The notes under the pieces: generated by a model | Told to the model about the DNA's origin: nothing | What the model saw: only the letters and a program-made list of their open reading frames with translations | The model's database searches: none | Assembly: GCA_029844215.1 (NCBI GenBank) | Contig: CM056724.1 | Span: 1,978,307-2,042,306 of the forward strand | Length of the DNA stretch: 64,000 nucleotides | DNA from: Przewalskia tangutica | Taxonomy: Eukaryota > Streptophyta > Magnoliopsida > Solanales > Solanaceae | Reading direction: 5' to 3' | In this document: one piece after another, positions 12,030-21,795 of the stretch | How positions within the stretch are numbered: position 1 is the first letter of the stretch | Layout: each line of letters opens with the position of its first letter | Translations under genes and position numbers: made by a program

Positions 12030-12620
12030 TACGTGATACGTCCATTTTATGTGTGGCGGAAGCCCTTCGGGCCTTGGTTAATTTCTGCCTCGTTTAACCT
12101 ACGAGGTAATCCATCTTACTTGCCGTGGAAGAGCACTACTGACTCTGAGCTACTTCTGCTACTCTTAAGCGACACGGTAATGTTTCTGTCCACAACACAT
12201 TGGCGCTCCTTTCAAAACCACAGGAATGACTCACATCCCACTGTTTCCTCACGGAATTTTATTGTATTGAGTTCCCCCCTATAACCCATGGAACATCTTT
12301 ATCCCAACTAACAAGTTCGTCAGTCCTTCCTCCTATGCCTCGATCAAATCCTAACTAGATGTATCTTAAGAGAAGAAGAGGAATCCTTTGCATTCTAGGG
12401 GAGCTTTTTAGTCATAGTGGGAGCTTTCGGAAATCACTAATGGCTGACCTGTCTGCTTGTAGAAAACCCTCACATCCCCGCTCAATTGTTCACTGAAACT
12501 CAGCTTCACACGATGTGGGTGGCTCAGCCTTACCATGGTCTGGTAAGCCTGCAGTCTCTCCTAGAAGAGCATTTCAACGCAATGCAGGAGCTCGGCTCTA
12601 CCACAATGCATTAAGCATAC
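12030..12620. other. Compositionally distinct block, possible organellar insertion
   Basis: The segment is markedly higher in G+C than both flanks, has even base usage, and lacks the repeat families that fill the neighbourhood. Its open frames are short (an 83-codon frame at 12,033-12,284) and match no family I recognise. Composition and texture suggest plant mitochondrial spacer DNA transferred to the nucleus, but I cannot name a matching locus, so this is only a guess. Confidence 0.25.
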
Positions 12621-13442
12621 AATTGGACCAGCAACTCTTTTAATAGTTTCTCTTTCCATTTGCTTCCCAGCTTGCTAAATTTACTTTCAGTTTCCTAGTT
12701 TTACGCTTTAGACATGCTTCAAACATTATGTAGGACTTGTTCAAGTACGGGATGTTAGAGATTGCTTTAGGCATGTATGTCAATGATGGTAATTCAGCCT
12801 CATTTAGTGGACTAATGGCTGTTACTGACTCAGCTATATAATACAACTTCATAGATTGGTTTTGAGCTCAAATGTGAACCAACTTCTCTTATTCCAGAAT
12901 CAGCAATGACGCAACTTTACAAATTCATGATTGATTAACTGTATATCCAATCATTGAGAGTAATCTTCCTGGTTCATGGTTGAATGAAACAAAAGCAGAG
13001 AAGACGTTGAACTCACATAGCACCCTAATGCTCAAGTTCTTTAGTAACTAGTTTGAGTTACATATGGTGTGAAACTGGTTTCTGATGGCTGCATTACTGA
13101 TAGTAAGCAGGGAAGAGACGAGAGAATGTCGCTCAGCATGTCTAGTTCCTTCATTATGGTCTTATATGGAGTGCTATATGTTTCTGCTTATAAGGCGAGG
13201 TCATTTGGTCTTCTATTATGAGTTCTTGAGAAGTGACACATCTACAGAACTATGTACTATCGTAATTCCTGCTGCATTACTTTCCTGTGAAATATCTGTT
13301 AATCTTTCCAATCCCTGTTGATCATCCACTGGTTATATCTTTTGGCTAAATTGCGGCGGAACACTCTATTCTTGCAGACCAGACTTTTATCTAATACTAA
13401 CTTGTATTCTCATTGTGCAATTTACGACTTCGTGAATTTCAG

Positions 13443-13615
13443 GTGCATTTCTCACTGCGGGAGTGCTCACTGCTGGACTCATTAGTTTCAAGCGGGGAAA
13501 TTCTCAATTAGGTCAGCAACTAATGAGAGCTAGAGTTCTTGTTCAAGGTGGTACAGTTGCGCTGATGGTCGGGTCAGCGTATTACTATGGAGATAATTTT
13601 AAGCGTGCTGGGTGA
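13443..13615 (+). pseudogene. HIG1-domain (hypoxia-induced protein) orphan terminal exon
   Basis: After a good acceptor (tgaatttcag at 13,433-13,442) the frame reads GAFLTAGVLTAGLISFKRGN, then QLGQQLMRARVLVQGG, then TVALMVGSAYYYG, ending at TGA 13,613-13,615. This is the two-helix core of HIG1 domain type 2 proteins, mitochondrial inner-membrane factors associated with respiratory complexes. The RGNSQ.. and RAR.LVQG motifs are intact. The exon would need an upstream exon ending one base into a Gly codon and encoding the N-terminal Pro-Leu-Val-Pro-Ile stretch. None was found in the preceding 3 kb. It is probably a gene fragment. A functional gene with a distant or unrecognised first exon is the alternative. 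Confidence 0.6.
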
Positions 13616-14502
13616 AATGTCAAACCATGCCCGTGGACTTCCTCGTGATTTCTGCATGGAAAAAGGATTCCATATCTTGCTAGGAGGCAGTTTTTTTCAT
13701 GGCTGCAATTACCCCCCCCCCCCCCCACCACACAGGAAAAGAAATGGAGAGGAGAATAAATAACAGAGTGAAATAATGAGGTGATTTATCAATGAGAGCT
13801 TTATGATACAGTTTCTTTCTGACTTCATCTAAAGTTTTGAATTGGATGTCTAGGTTCTTTTTACAATTATATTCTGGTTCTAGTAATAGGCTATCTTTCT
13901 TAATCGAAAACCGTCCATAATAACATTTTTATTGATAAAACAAGATAGAGAATTAGAAAGGAAGAAACTTCACTAACAGGGTGTTTGGATTGACTTATTT
14001 TAAGTGTATATTGACTTTTAAGCACTTTTCTCATAATTGTGATGTTTGACAATGCACTTACTTTCAGACATGAAAAGTATAAAAATAAGCCAAAAGTTGA
14101 ATATTATCAATTTATGAGTTTGGACTGTGTGTAAATTCAATTACCATGTTAAAGTTTAACAATTACTCCAATAGAAAGAGTAATCATGTATAGAATTATT
14201 TGTGTAGAAAAATTTACCCAAGTATCAAAATTGAGAGGGAAAGGTTTCTTTGGTATATAATCATATAATATTCCAAATTCAGTAGTTCGACTGATTTACA
14301 TTTACATTATGTAGGGTCAATGTGAAAGCGTTCTCCAGTCGGAGTTTTTCCTAGGAGGTGGCAAATATTTTAATACAGAAATAAAATTTGATAAAAATAG
14401 TAGTAGTTAAAACATGAAAAATACTTCTAACAAATTTTCACATTTAGATTTTAGTAGTATGAACTTCATGAATTGTTATTGGAGTTTGAATTGATAAAAG
14501 TT

Positions 14503-14796
14503 GGCATAATACATAAATAAGTCCTCAAATTTGACCTTAGCCGGCAAGTTGCTTTATAATTTAGGGTATGCACAAGTAAACATCTCAATTTGTATAAAGT
14601 TGAACACATAAACACAAATGTTGATGTAGCATTGACATGACACATATTTGAAGGTGTCTAGATGATCATTTGTTCAAATGATAAAGTAGAAATAAGTTGA
14701 ATAAGTTGAGGTGTCTACTTGTGCACGTCCAAAGTTGGAGGGCATACTTGCCGGCTGAAGCCAAGTTTATGTGTCTATTTATTTATTACATATGCC
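14503..14796. mobile_element. MITE with 9-bp target-site duplication (Mutator-like)
   Basis: The element starts 'ggcataatacataaataagt' and ends 'tatttatttattacatatgcc', imperfect terminal inverted repeats. The internal ends are also inverted ('ccggcaagttg' near the left, 'cttgccggctgaag' near the right). It is flanked by a perfect 9-bp direct repeat ATAAAAGTT (14,494-14,502 and 14,797-14,805). A 9-bp duplication points to Mutator-superfamily transposition. It is 294 bp and non-coding. Confidence 0.85.
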
Positions 14797-14966
14797 ATAA
14801 AAGTTTGAAACTCCATATATTATTCAGGGAGTTTTAAATTTCAACAAATTTTCGAACTCGCATATTATGTTGAGTTCTACTTGTTAAAGCTTCAAACTTC
14901 AGCATTATATTTTAAAATTGTTTACTTCGTAGTATTTTAGCTTGTGATATTTTCATATAGGTAGTA

Positions 14967-15206
14967 CTTCATTCGGATAAAAAAAAACTTAGTCATTTAC
15001 ACACTCCTTAAGAAAATATTATTTTACTTTTAGATAAAATAGGTAATTTAACTAAAATATCTCTAATTAAATAAGTATTGAGATTTGTTCATCTATCACT
15101 TAATAAGGACAAATATGAAAAAATAAGTTTAATTCTTTCTTGATTTGATAAGTGAACAACTCAAAAAATAAATGCTAAGTAAATCATCTTTGATCCGGAG
15201 AGGGAG
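14967..15206. mobile_element. Stowaway-like MITE, diverged
   Basis: The left end cttcattcggat and the right end atccggagagggag are inverted and flanked by TA on both sides (14,965-14,966 and 15,207-15,208). The interior is very AT-rich and non-coding, about 240 bp. Confidence 0.65.
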
Positions 15207-15394
15207 TATTATTTCTCATTTCTGTTGGTGGATCGAAAGTGCAAACACATACTCCTATTAGAGATTTGAGGTTGCGGAGAAGAGTCAAATACGGGCAATC
15301 TACTGACATGGTGTTACTTTTTTGGTTCAGTTACATCCATGGGGGATTGAAGAAGAAAACAAAAGTGCCAAGCACAAGGTCATTTTCATAAAAA

Positions 15395-15530
15395 GAATTA
15401 ATTGGTTCAAGTCGTGAAAATCGTCTCTAAAAGAAATGTCATGTAAAACTGCGTACAACGGAATTTTGTGGTCCGGTCCTTCCTCGAACCCCGCACACAG
15501 TTTGGGACTTTGGCCGACCGATTGAGACTT
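15395..15530 (+). repeat. Degenerate Au-type SINE fragment
   Basis: The order 'ttggttcaagtcgtgaaa', 'gcgtacaacggaattttgtg', 'gtccggtccttcctcg' follows the Au SINE body but with many substitutions and a lost 3' end. Just downstream (15,660-15,765) is a GC-rich stretch with 'cttagtgcacc' at its end, possibly a second SINE remnant. Confidence 0.5.
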
Positions 15531-16319
15531 AGTATCAAATCTGGTTTTGTGTTTTAAAAAAATCCGTAGAAGAACTTTTGAAGGAGCCTCAACCGCTAGG
15601 CTAAGATTGAAAATATTTTTAATACATATTTTAATATTTGAAATTAACAAAAGAAAAATAAAAAATTTGGGCGGAGGCCCCGCCGGTCGGGGGCCTATGC
15701 GACCGCGCCACCTCCACCGCCCGAGGGACTATTCTGCCCGCATAACAGGACCTTAGTGCACCATTTATTTTTTTAAGGTAATGCAATAGGCAAAAAAAAA
15801 AAACGACGTACATTATTTTGTACATTGCACGTGCCCCTTTTCAACTATGTAACTGCCAACGTCAACATGTCGATATCTCCTTTCCCTTTTATTTAATTTG
15901 TCCTTTTTTTTCTCTCTTATTATTTATGTTGTTGATCTTTTTCTTCTTTTTTCTTTTCCATTCAGATCTTCTACTTTGTGCATAAAATTCTGGTTAGTAT
16001 AATTTCATTTTATGTTGATATTGATGTTTGTGAATTGTTTATCTTGTTTATGTTTGAAGCAATGAGATGAATTTGATTGTGAGGGGTTCTTTTACTTTTT
16101 GATGGGGTCGGGTCTGTTGTGCTAATATATTACAAAGCTTTGAACTTTTTTCAATTTGGTTAATCTAATCCAATCTAATTGTGCATTGCCAACACTAGAG
16201 TACATCATCAAATGCTTTGATTTCTTTCTGTATTAATCAATTGTCTATGTGCAATGGTTCTTGGAATGGATTTGTCTATTTTGAGGGAGTCAAGTTTGTG
16301 AGTACTTTTTCTGATAATC

Positions 16320-16530
16320 GTGGTGTCCGGGATACCTTGCACACGTCTCGACTAATTCCACGGGTACCTGCTGCCTCTCACTAGTATAGGTAATGGTTAA
16401 CTATGTTCATCAAAGCTTAGATACATAGGAAGAAATCACTAGTCCTTTTGCCTTTGCTAGGATATGAACGTGAGACCTCATAGTTCTCCCAACCCAGTTC
16501 ATTGACCACTAGGTCACGCCCTTGGTTGCA
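16320..16530 (-). repeat. tRNA-derived SINE, minus strand
   Basis: The plus strand reads 'tggtgtccgggataccttgc', 'ccacgggtacctgctgcc', 'gatatgaacgtgagacctca' (inverted B-box-like) and 'gaccactaggtcacgccc'. I recognise this string order from a common Solanaceae SINE. Two related but more diverged copies lie at 54,236-54,480 and 54,906-55,045. Confidence 0.6.
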
Positions 16531-17599
16531 AGTTGGTGAATATTTTGCAATGAGAACTTCTAGACTTCTAAAAACCTTTTTTTTTGTGTGTCTTAACTCT
16601 TAATATACTTTTTCTACTGCATTATGGCTGTGAAGATTTCATTCTAATGTTGTCTTAGATGGGGCTAGCCATTTTCACGACAAAATGGACATTCTAATGG
16701 AAATATACACTACTAATTATACAAAGAGTAAGGTGGTTAGTGTAACTTGTTTGTGAAGCCCTGTGTCCATAACGCATTTATATAGCTATCCTACTATCGT
16801 GAAAGATAAGAATTTCAAAGGCTTGTCATTAACTTCACACTTTTTTCCTATGAATTATGCACGCACCATTGTGTCCCTTAACTAGTTTATTGATGAAGAG
16901 ACAATGACAAGTTGCAAATCAAGCGGGCAGTCTATAGAGCATTTTCTAGTTTGTTTAACACCACATGAACACGCACATGTAATTTCTGAATATTGTGATA
17001 CTAACTTTTATTCTAATCTGCTGAACATCGATGATCGCTCAAAAACTATGACTCAATTTCAAAGCTATCGCTTCGAATAATCTTTGGCTCTAAGAGTGTT
17101 TGAATTTCATTGTTGTGTGGTTGAATACATTATCTAGTAGTAATAAGTAAAACGATGGGTTGAGCAACTCAATGGACACGGTATATCAAGTATTGATGAA
17201 ATTCACAGGTGGGATGAATTTGAAACTCAGTTGCCCCTTTAGATGTTGATGTTACCTAGACATCTTCCCGTAGTTCTTTTATTTCAGCCGTCCTTGAAAC
17301 TTGTGATACTTAATTGAAGGTGTTAAAAGGGGACATGGTAGATCAAATCATATTGAGGGAAATTCTCTTGAAAAAACTACAATCTACTGGAATCCATGCA
17401 AACCTAGCGAAAATAGCACACCAAGGAAGAAAAAAGATCTATGTAGGTGATACATACTAGTTTCAATCAAGTTCTAGAAATGTTAGTACATTTATTTTTG
17501 GTCCATTATCTGCTAAGAGTCTTTTGGTCTTGACGGAGTCTTATTTGCCAGTAGCAAATGTGGAGAACTTCTAGAGCTAAATTTTATAATGTTGGATTA

Positions 17600-17692
17600 A
17601 GACGAATTCAAATGAAGCGACATGGACAGTGAAGATTCATGTAGCTGACCCCAATTTGGTTGGGATTAAGGCGTGTAGTTGTTGCTGTTATA
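17600..17692 (+). repeat. TS-type SINE 3' tail
   Basis: The motif 'gctgaccccaatttggttgg', followed by gattaaggcg and a GTT-like tail, is the 3' end shared by TS SINEs and some RTE elements. Inverted relatives are at 8735-8815 and 60,770-60,880. Confidence 0.55.
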
Positions 17693-18522
17693 ACCATTTT
17701 CTTCTTATGCTCTTACAAAATCCGCCGCTTAATTTCTGATTTCATTGTTTGGTCTCTTTTTTCCATAACTTGTTTATTAAACTTACAAACTTATATGTTG
17801 AAACCCTTGCCTTCATTTCCGCAGATTCTGAGGATCAACAAGCCGAAAATGTCTTCTCCAAGCAAATGAAGATATATGAATGTTATGAAACTGTAAGAAC
17901 GTCCGAGATAAGATTTTCTTACTATCATTCATATATATATATTTTAATTCTAAAGAGTTTAGCTGTTACTTCATCTTATCTGATCGATGTATGTCTCTGA
18001 ATACATATGAAAGTTCATATGGCAGGTTTTGATTTACCACCGTGAGGTTTCTTTATGTCACAGGATGATGAGTGATTACACGTTGGAGACAATTAATGAC
18101 GGAATTACGGAGTTCAACGTGGAATTTCACGGCCCAAAAGAAAGTAATGTCATGAAGATACTTGTTTAGCTTCATCTTTTATTGATTTTGTGACTTTGCT
18201 GAAATCATCTTCCCCTAGATTGGCTTTCTCGTTCTTAAAGTTAGTTATTGAAGAGAGGGCAGCAATTTTAATCGGGTTACATGTATTTAGTTTTTATATA
18301 AACAGTGATCTTACAATTTTATCCCTTAATGATCTCAAAATGATGTTTCTAATACTCATCAGCCTGCATTTTAGCATAAGAATAACCAATCAAGACCTTT
18401 CTGCTCTCAGTCTCTAAAGTAGCTGTTCCATCAGAATCTTGCACTTGTTGCTTTTCCAATAGATAAGCATATTACATATTATATGGTACTGCTATTGGAA
18501 ATGGTGCTATTTGCTTAGATAA

Positions 18523-18972
18523 CTATGTTGCTCGGACTCGGGTGCGGATCTAGAGGTCGGATGCTTCAGCACATAAATTTTAGAATTCAGGGGGTATGGA
18601 TCCGAAGGCGGATACGGGCGCTGGATACTACCCATAAATATATATTACAACATATATAAGTATATATTTCGAGTAATTAAAATGATTGAGCTAAAACTAA
18701 TAAAATTTAATTTCTTATAAACACCTAACATTTTGTTCTTAAGATATCTCGTGTACTAGCAAAGCGTTCTCATACTTCATATAACTTTATAAATATATGA
18801 CAAAAACCAAAAATCAACCTAAATAACCAATCAATCTATACTTCTTAGTCGTAGAAGTAGTTAAAGCATCCAAGGTAAGTTGCCAAATCTTGTGTGGATC
18901 CCACACCCACAACCAAATCGTGTTGGAAGGACACCGGTGCTGTAGGAATTTTGAAGGGTCCGAGCAACATAG
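18523..18972. mobile_element. TIR transposon (non-autonomous) with 8-bp TSD
   Basis: The ends are CTATGTTGCTCGGACTC on the left and the inverse of CTATGTTGCTCGGACCC on the right. They are flanked by a perfect 8-bp duplication TTAGATAA (18,515-18,522 and 18,973-18,980). It is 450 bp and AT-rich inside, with no coding frame. The terminal sequence recurs in the fold-back element at 25,955-26,073. An 8-bp duplication fits the hAT superfamily. Confidence 0.85.
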
Positions 18973-19467
18973 TTAGATAATGCAGACTGATACATTTAGT
19001 TGGTTGTTGGTATGCTTTTGTTACCTTATTTTGCTAACAATTTAAATTATTACAGGCCTTTATGAAGGTGTAGTCTGGAAAATAAGGGTCTAGTTGCCAG
19101 ACGCTTATCCTTACAAGTCTCCATCCATTGGATTTCTCAACAAAATATTCCACCCTAATATTGATGAGTTGTAAGCTATATATACATTCTTCCTGTATTT
19201 TAAGCCATTACAATTTACTCTGTTATTCACATGTAGGATGTTGTGATAGATAGTTATATGTATGTCAGCCACCCTTCGTCCTTTAGTCACTTTGTTGAAC
19301 CTCTGTAACACAAGTCAACATAGTACCTCTGAGGAAAATGGTAATGCACAATCACTCACGGGATTCATTGTTATTGCAGGTCTGGCTCTGTATGTTTTGA
19401 ATTTCATTAATCAGTCATGGAGCCCTATGTTTGGTAATTGCATAATGCAAAGTGAACAAAACACTAA

Positions 19468-19777
19468 TAGCCTGTTTGGCCAAGCTCTTAAAATCTGCTT
19501 CTTCTGAAAAGTGTTTTTTGTCATAAGTGCTTTTCAAAAAAGTTTGTTGGAAAGTAGCAGTTGTGTTTGACTAATCAATTTCAGAAGCACTTTGCCCAAC
19601 AATAGAGCAGTAATTTGTGCTTGGTCAAGTTTCCAAAAGCGCTCATGGGAAAAACTACTTATTTTTAGCTTCTTTACTACTCAAAAGCAGTTATTTTGTT
19701 CCTAAAAGCTAGGCCAAACACTTCAACTCTCTAAAATAAGCACTTTTGACTTCCTAGAAGCTTGGCTAAACAGGCTA
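19468..19777. mobile_element. Tourist-like MITE (copy 1)
   Basis: The left end is TAGCCTGTTTGGCCAAGCT and the right end the inverse of TAGCCTGTTTAGCCAAGC. It is flanked by TAA (19,465-19,467 and 19,778-19,780), the 3-bp PIF/Harbinger target signature. The 310-bp interior ('aataagcacttttgacttcc', 'cagaagcactttgcccaac') matches the element at 48,015-48,312. Confidence 0.9.
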
Positions 19778-20607
19778 TAAGACTTACTAGAGTAAAAAAA
19801 GGTTCACACGCATGAGTTCTTACTTCTGCTTAAGTTTATTTCACACGAATGCATTTCACTTTAGACTGGTTTTTTTTGTTCAAGGTTCTTTAAGCATAGG
19901 CTATAGACATGAATTAATACAAGTCAAATTTTTTTCAATGGCTGTGGCACTAGTGTATGCATTTCCAACCTTAAAAAGGTCAATAATAGAAGCTCAACTC
20001 TCATTTCACTTCCCAGATTATGTTGAAGTACCTTGTTTTCAGATAAAATAACTAAAAGTGTCATTCATGGTTCTGGTTTGAGCATGAATGATATAAGTTT
20101 TTGTTCTGACACTCCGTATATCTCCGTTTCAAGAATTATTTTATGAAAGTTCAGCCTGAGATGTTGATACCATCATAAAACGTTTGTAAAGTGTGAGCTC
20201 CAGATTATCTAACCAAGCATATGCCGGTGTGCAGATCTCTTAAATGTATTTGAGGTTTTCCTACCACATCTTTTGCTATATCCGAATCCTTCAGATCCAT
20301 TAAACGGTGATGCAGCCTCACTGATGATGAAAGACAAGAATCAATATGAGCAGAAAGTGAAAGGTGATTGATTATTTGACAACCAAGGTCAACGTGCATG
20401 TTAGGAAGATATTCTATGTTGTATTGTCTGACACAGTTTCGTGATGCAGAGTATTGTGAGCGGTACACAAAGAAGGAGAACATTGTTGGCACACCGAAAG
20501 ATGATAGCGATGATGAGATTAGTGAAGAGGAGTTCAGTGGACAGAGTGATAGTGATGACGAAGTTGGACATGCTGATCCTCAAGTGAATAGACTAGGATC
20601 CTATTGA

Positions 20608-21795
20608 GATCATGTTTAGTTCATTTTTCTCCTTTCGTGTAATATTGCATGTAAATCAAGGTGCCAAATGTATTTTAGGGACAATATACATAACCTGCAG
20701 ATGTGCGATGAATTTCAATCTGTGTAGAAACTTTCCACCTTATGGTTAATGTAATCAATAGATGTGTTAGAATTCAGAGTCTTGTTTTAAACATGTGTTC
20801 GTTGTCTTTAAGGTTCTTAGCGCTGAATTTGATTCACTTTTAAAATTTTGAGTTCAGAGTTCAAGATTAGTTCACGTTTAAGTGATTTTTCACGTGTATA
20901 TTTATACTTCATGTCGAAAATGATAAGTTTAATTAAACTCATCAAATGTGTGATCCATCTCCATCTGCCCTCAAAATAGACAAAATCACGTGGAAAAAAA
21001 AATAGACAAAATCAGTTCCAGAATCTTTTGACATATATTAGAGCATCAACTTGTCCTTTCTAGTTGTTGGTTACTACTATAGAAGTAGAGCCAGCAAAAG
21101 TGACATAATTAATTACTTTGTACAATCAGTGAATAAGTAGTGACAGATTATTGAAATTTATTAATAGATATACATGGACAGTGTAAAGAAGTTTATGTTA
21201 TCAGTGTCACAAGCCTTAATTTTTCGAGTTATCAATATAACTTATTATGGACAATTAGGTGTAATTATTTCTTAAATGACCAGATAGGGTACAACTAATT
21301 TAAACTCAATATAGATCTGTAAATCAACCTAGTGTTAGGTTTATTTTGAGCCTTGGCATGAGATTTTTTTCTCATGAATCATCTAACCCTAGCACGGCCG
21401 GTCAACATTGTTGAAGATATAATTAAGTAAATACAAGTAACAACTTAAACCTTCAGATAATATAATCATAAACTTCAGACAAATGTGATGAGTTCATTTT
21501 TCAGTCGCCACCTATTATGGAAAAGAAATGTAATCTTTGTGTTGGGAAGATTGTCTGAAAGAGAAAAAGATAGTAGATAAAAAAGTAAAAAAGTAGTTCT
21601 GCAGCCGGCCGGCTTTCGGATTTAGTCGTTGTGTTTTCCGCCAAATGGCGCTAAATTAGTCTATAATCGACCACTTCAAACATTGGGAATATCCACAATC
21701 ATAACTGAATAATTCATCATAATTTGTTTACAACTTGAGAAATCTGCTTGTTAGCCTCCTATTTAGCCTCACTTTACTAGTACTATCATGCAAAA
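20608..21795. other. Intergenic region upstream of the receptor-kinase gene
   Basis: No coding sequence or clear repeat is seen. The last about 200 bp (21,590-21,795) would hold the promoter and 5' leader of the downstream receptor-like kinase gene. There is a GC-richer patch around 21,600-21,660 ('gcagccggccggctttcgg') but no convincing TATA element. Confidence 0.4.

Larger units (their letters stand above)
17849..20607 (+). pseudogene. Ubiquitin-conjugating enzyme E2 pseudogene (UBC4/5/6 type)
   Basis: Six exon-like blocks are each bounded by GT/AG: 17,849-17,892, 18,064-18,143, 19,056-19,170, 19,380-19,433, 20,235-20,363 and 20,450-20,607. They total 580 bp; removing one base gives 193 codons, close to the about 185 aa of Arabidopsis UBC4/5/6 (UBE2H group). 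Readable motifs are MSSPSK, MMSDYTLETINDG, PDAYPYKSPSIGFLNKIFHP, SGSVC (the catalytic Cys), NQSWSPMF, LLLYPNPSDPLNGDAASLMM and the acidic tail DDSDDEISEEEFSGQSDSDD. Lesions: TGA at 17,867-17,869 directly after MSSPSK, TAG at 19,091-19,093 (expected Glu before LPDAY), and a +1 frameshift at about 19,396-19,399 just after the catalytic Cys. Introns are retained, so it arose by DNA duplication and not retroposition. Intron 2 holds a TIR element (18,523-18,972) and intron 4 a Tourist MITE (19,468-19,777). A 5'-UTR exon before a long intron (donor near 15,992, acceptor at 17,821-17,823) is plausible. Confidence 0.9.

Noticed and set aside
12640..12852. 70-codon minus-strand frame
   Set aside because: No domain, no upstream or downstream exons and no start context; considered random.
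15327..15650. 107-codon minus-strand frame
   Set aside because: It overlaps a degenerate Au SINE and matches no protein family; its length is explained by few minus-sense stops in the repeat.
15660..15765. Possible tRNA gene in a GC-rich segment
   Set aside because: No cloverleaf with paired acceptor arms could be drawn; the 3' end resembles a SINE remnant instead.
20205..20583. Minus-strand frames of 60-95 codons
   Set aside because: Antisense shadows of exons 5 and 6 of the E2 pseudogene.
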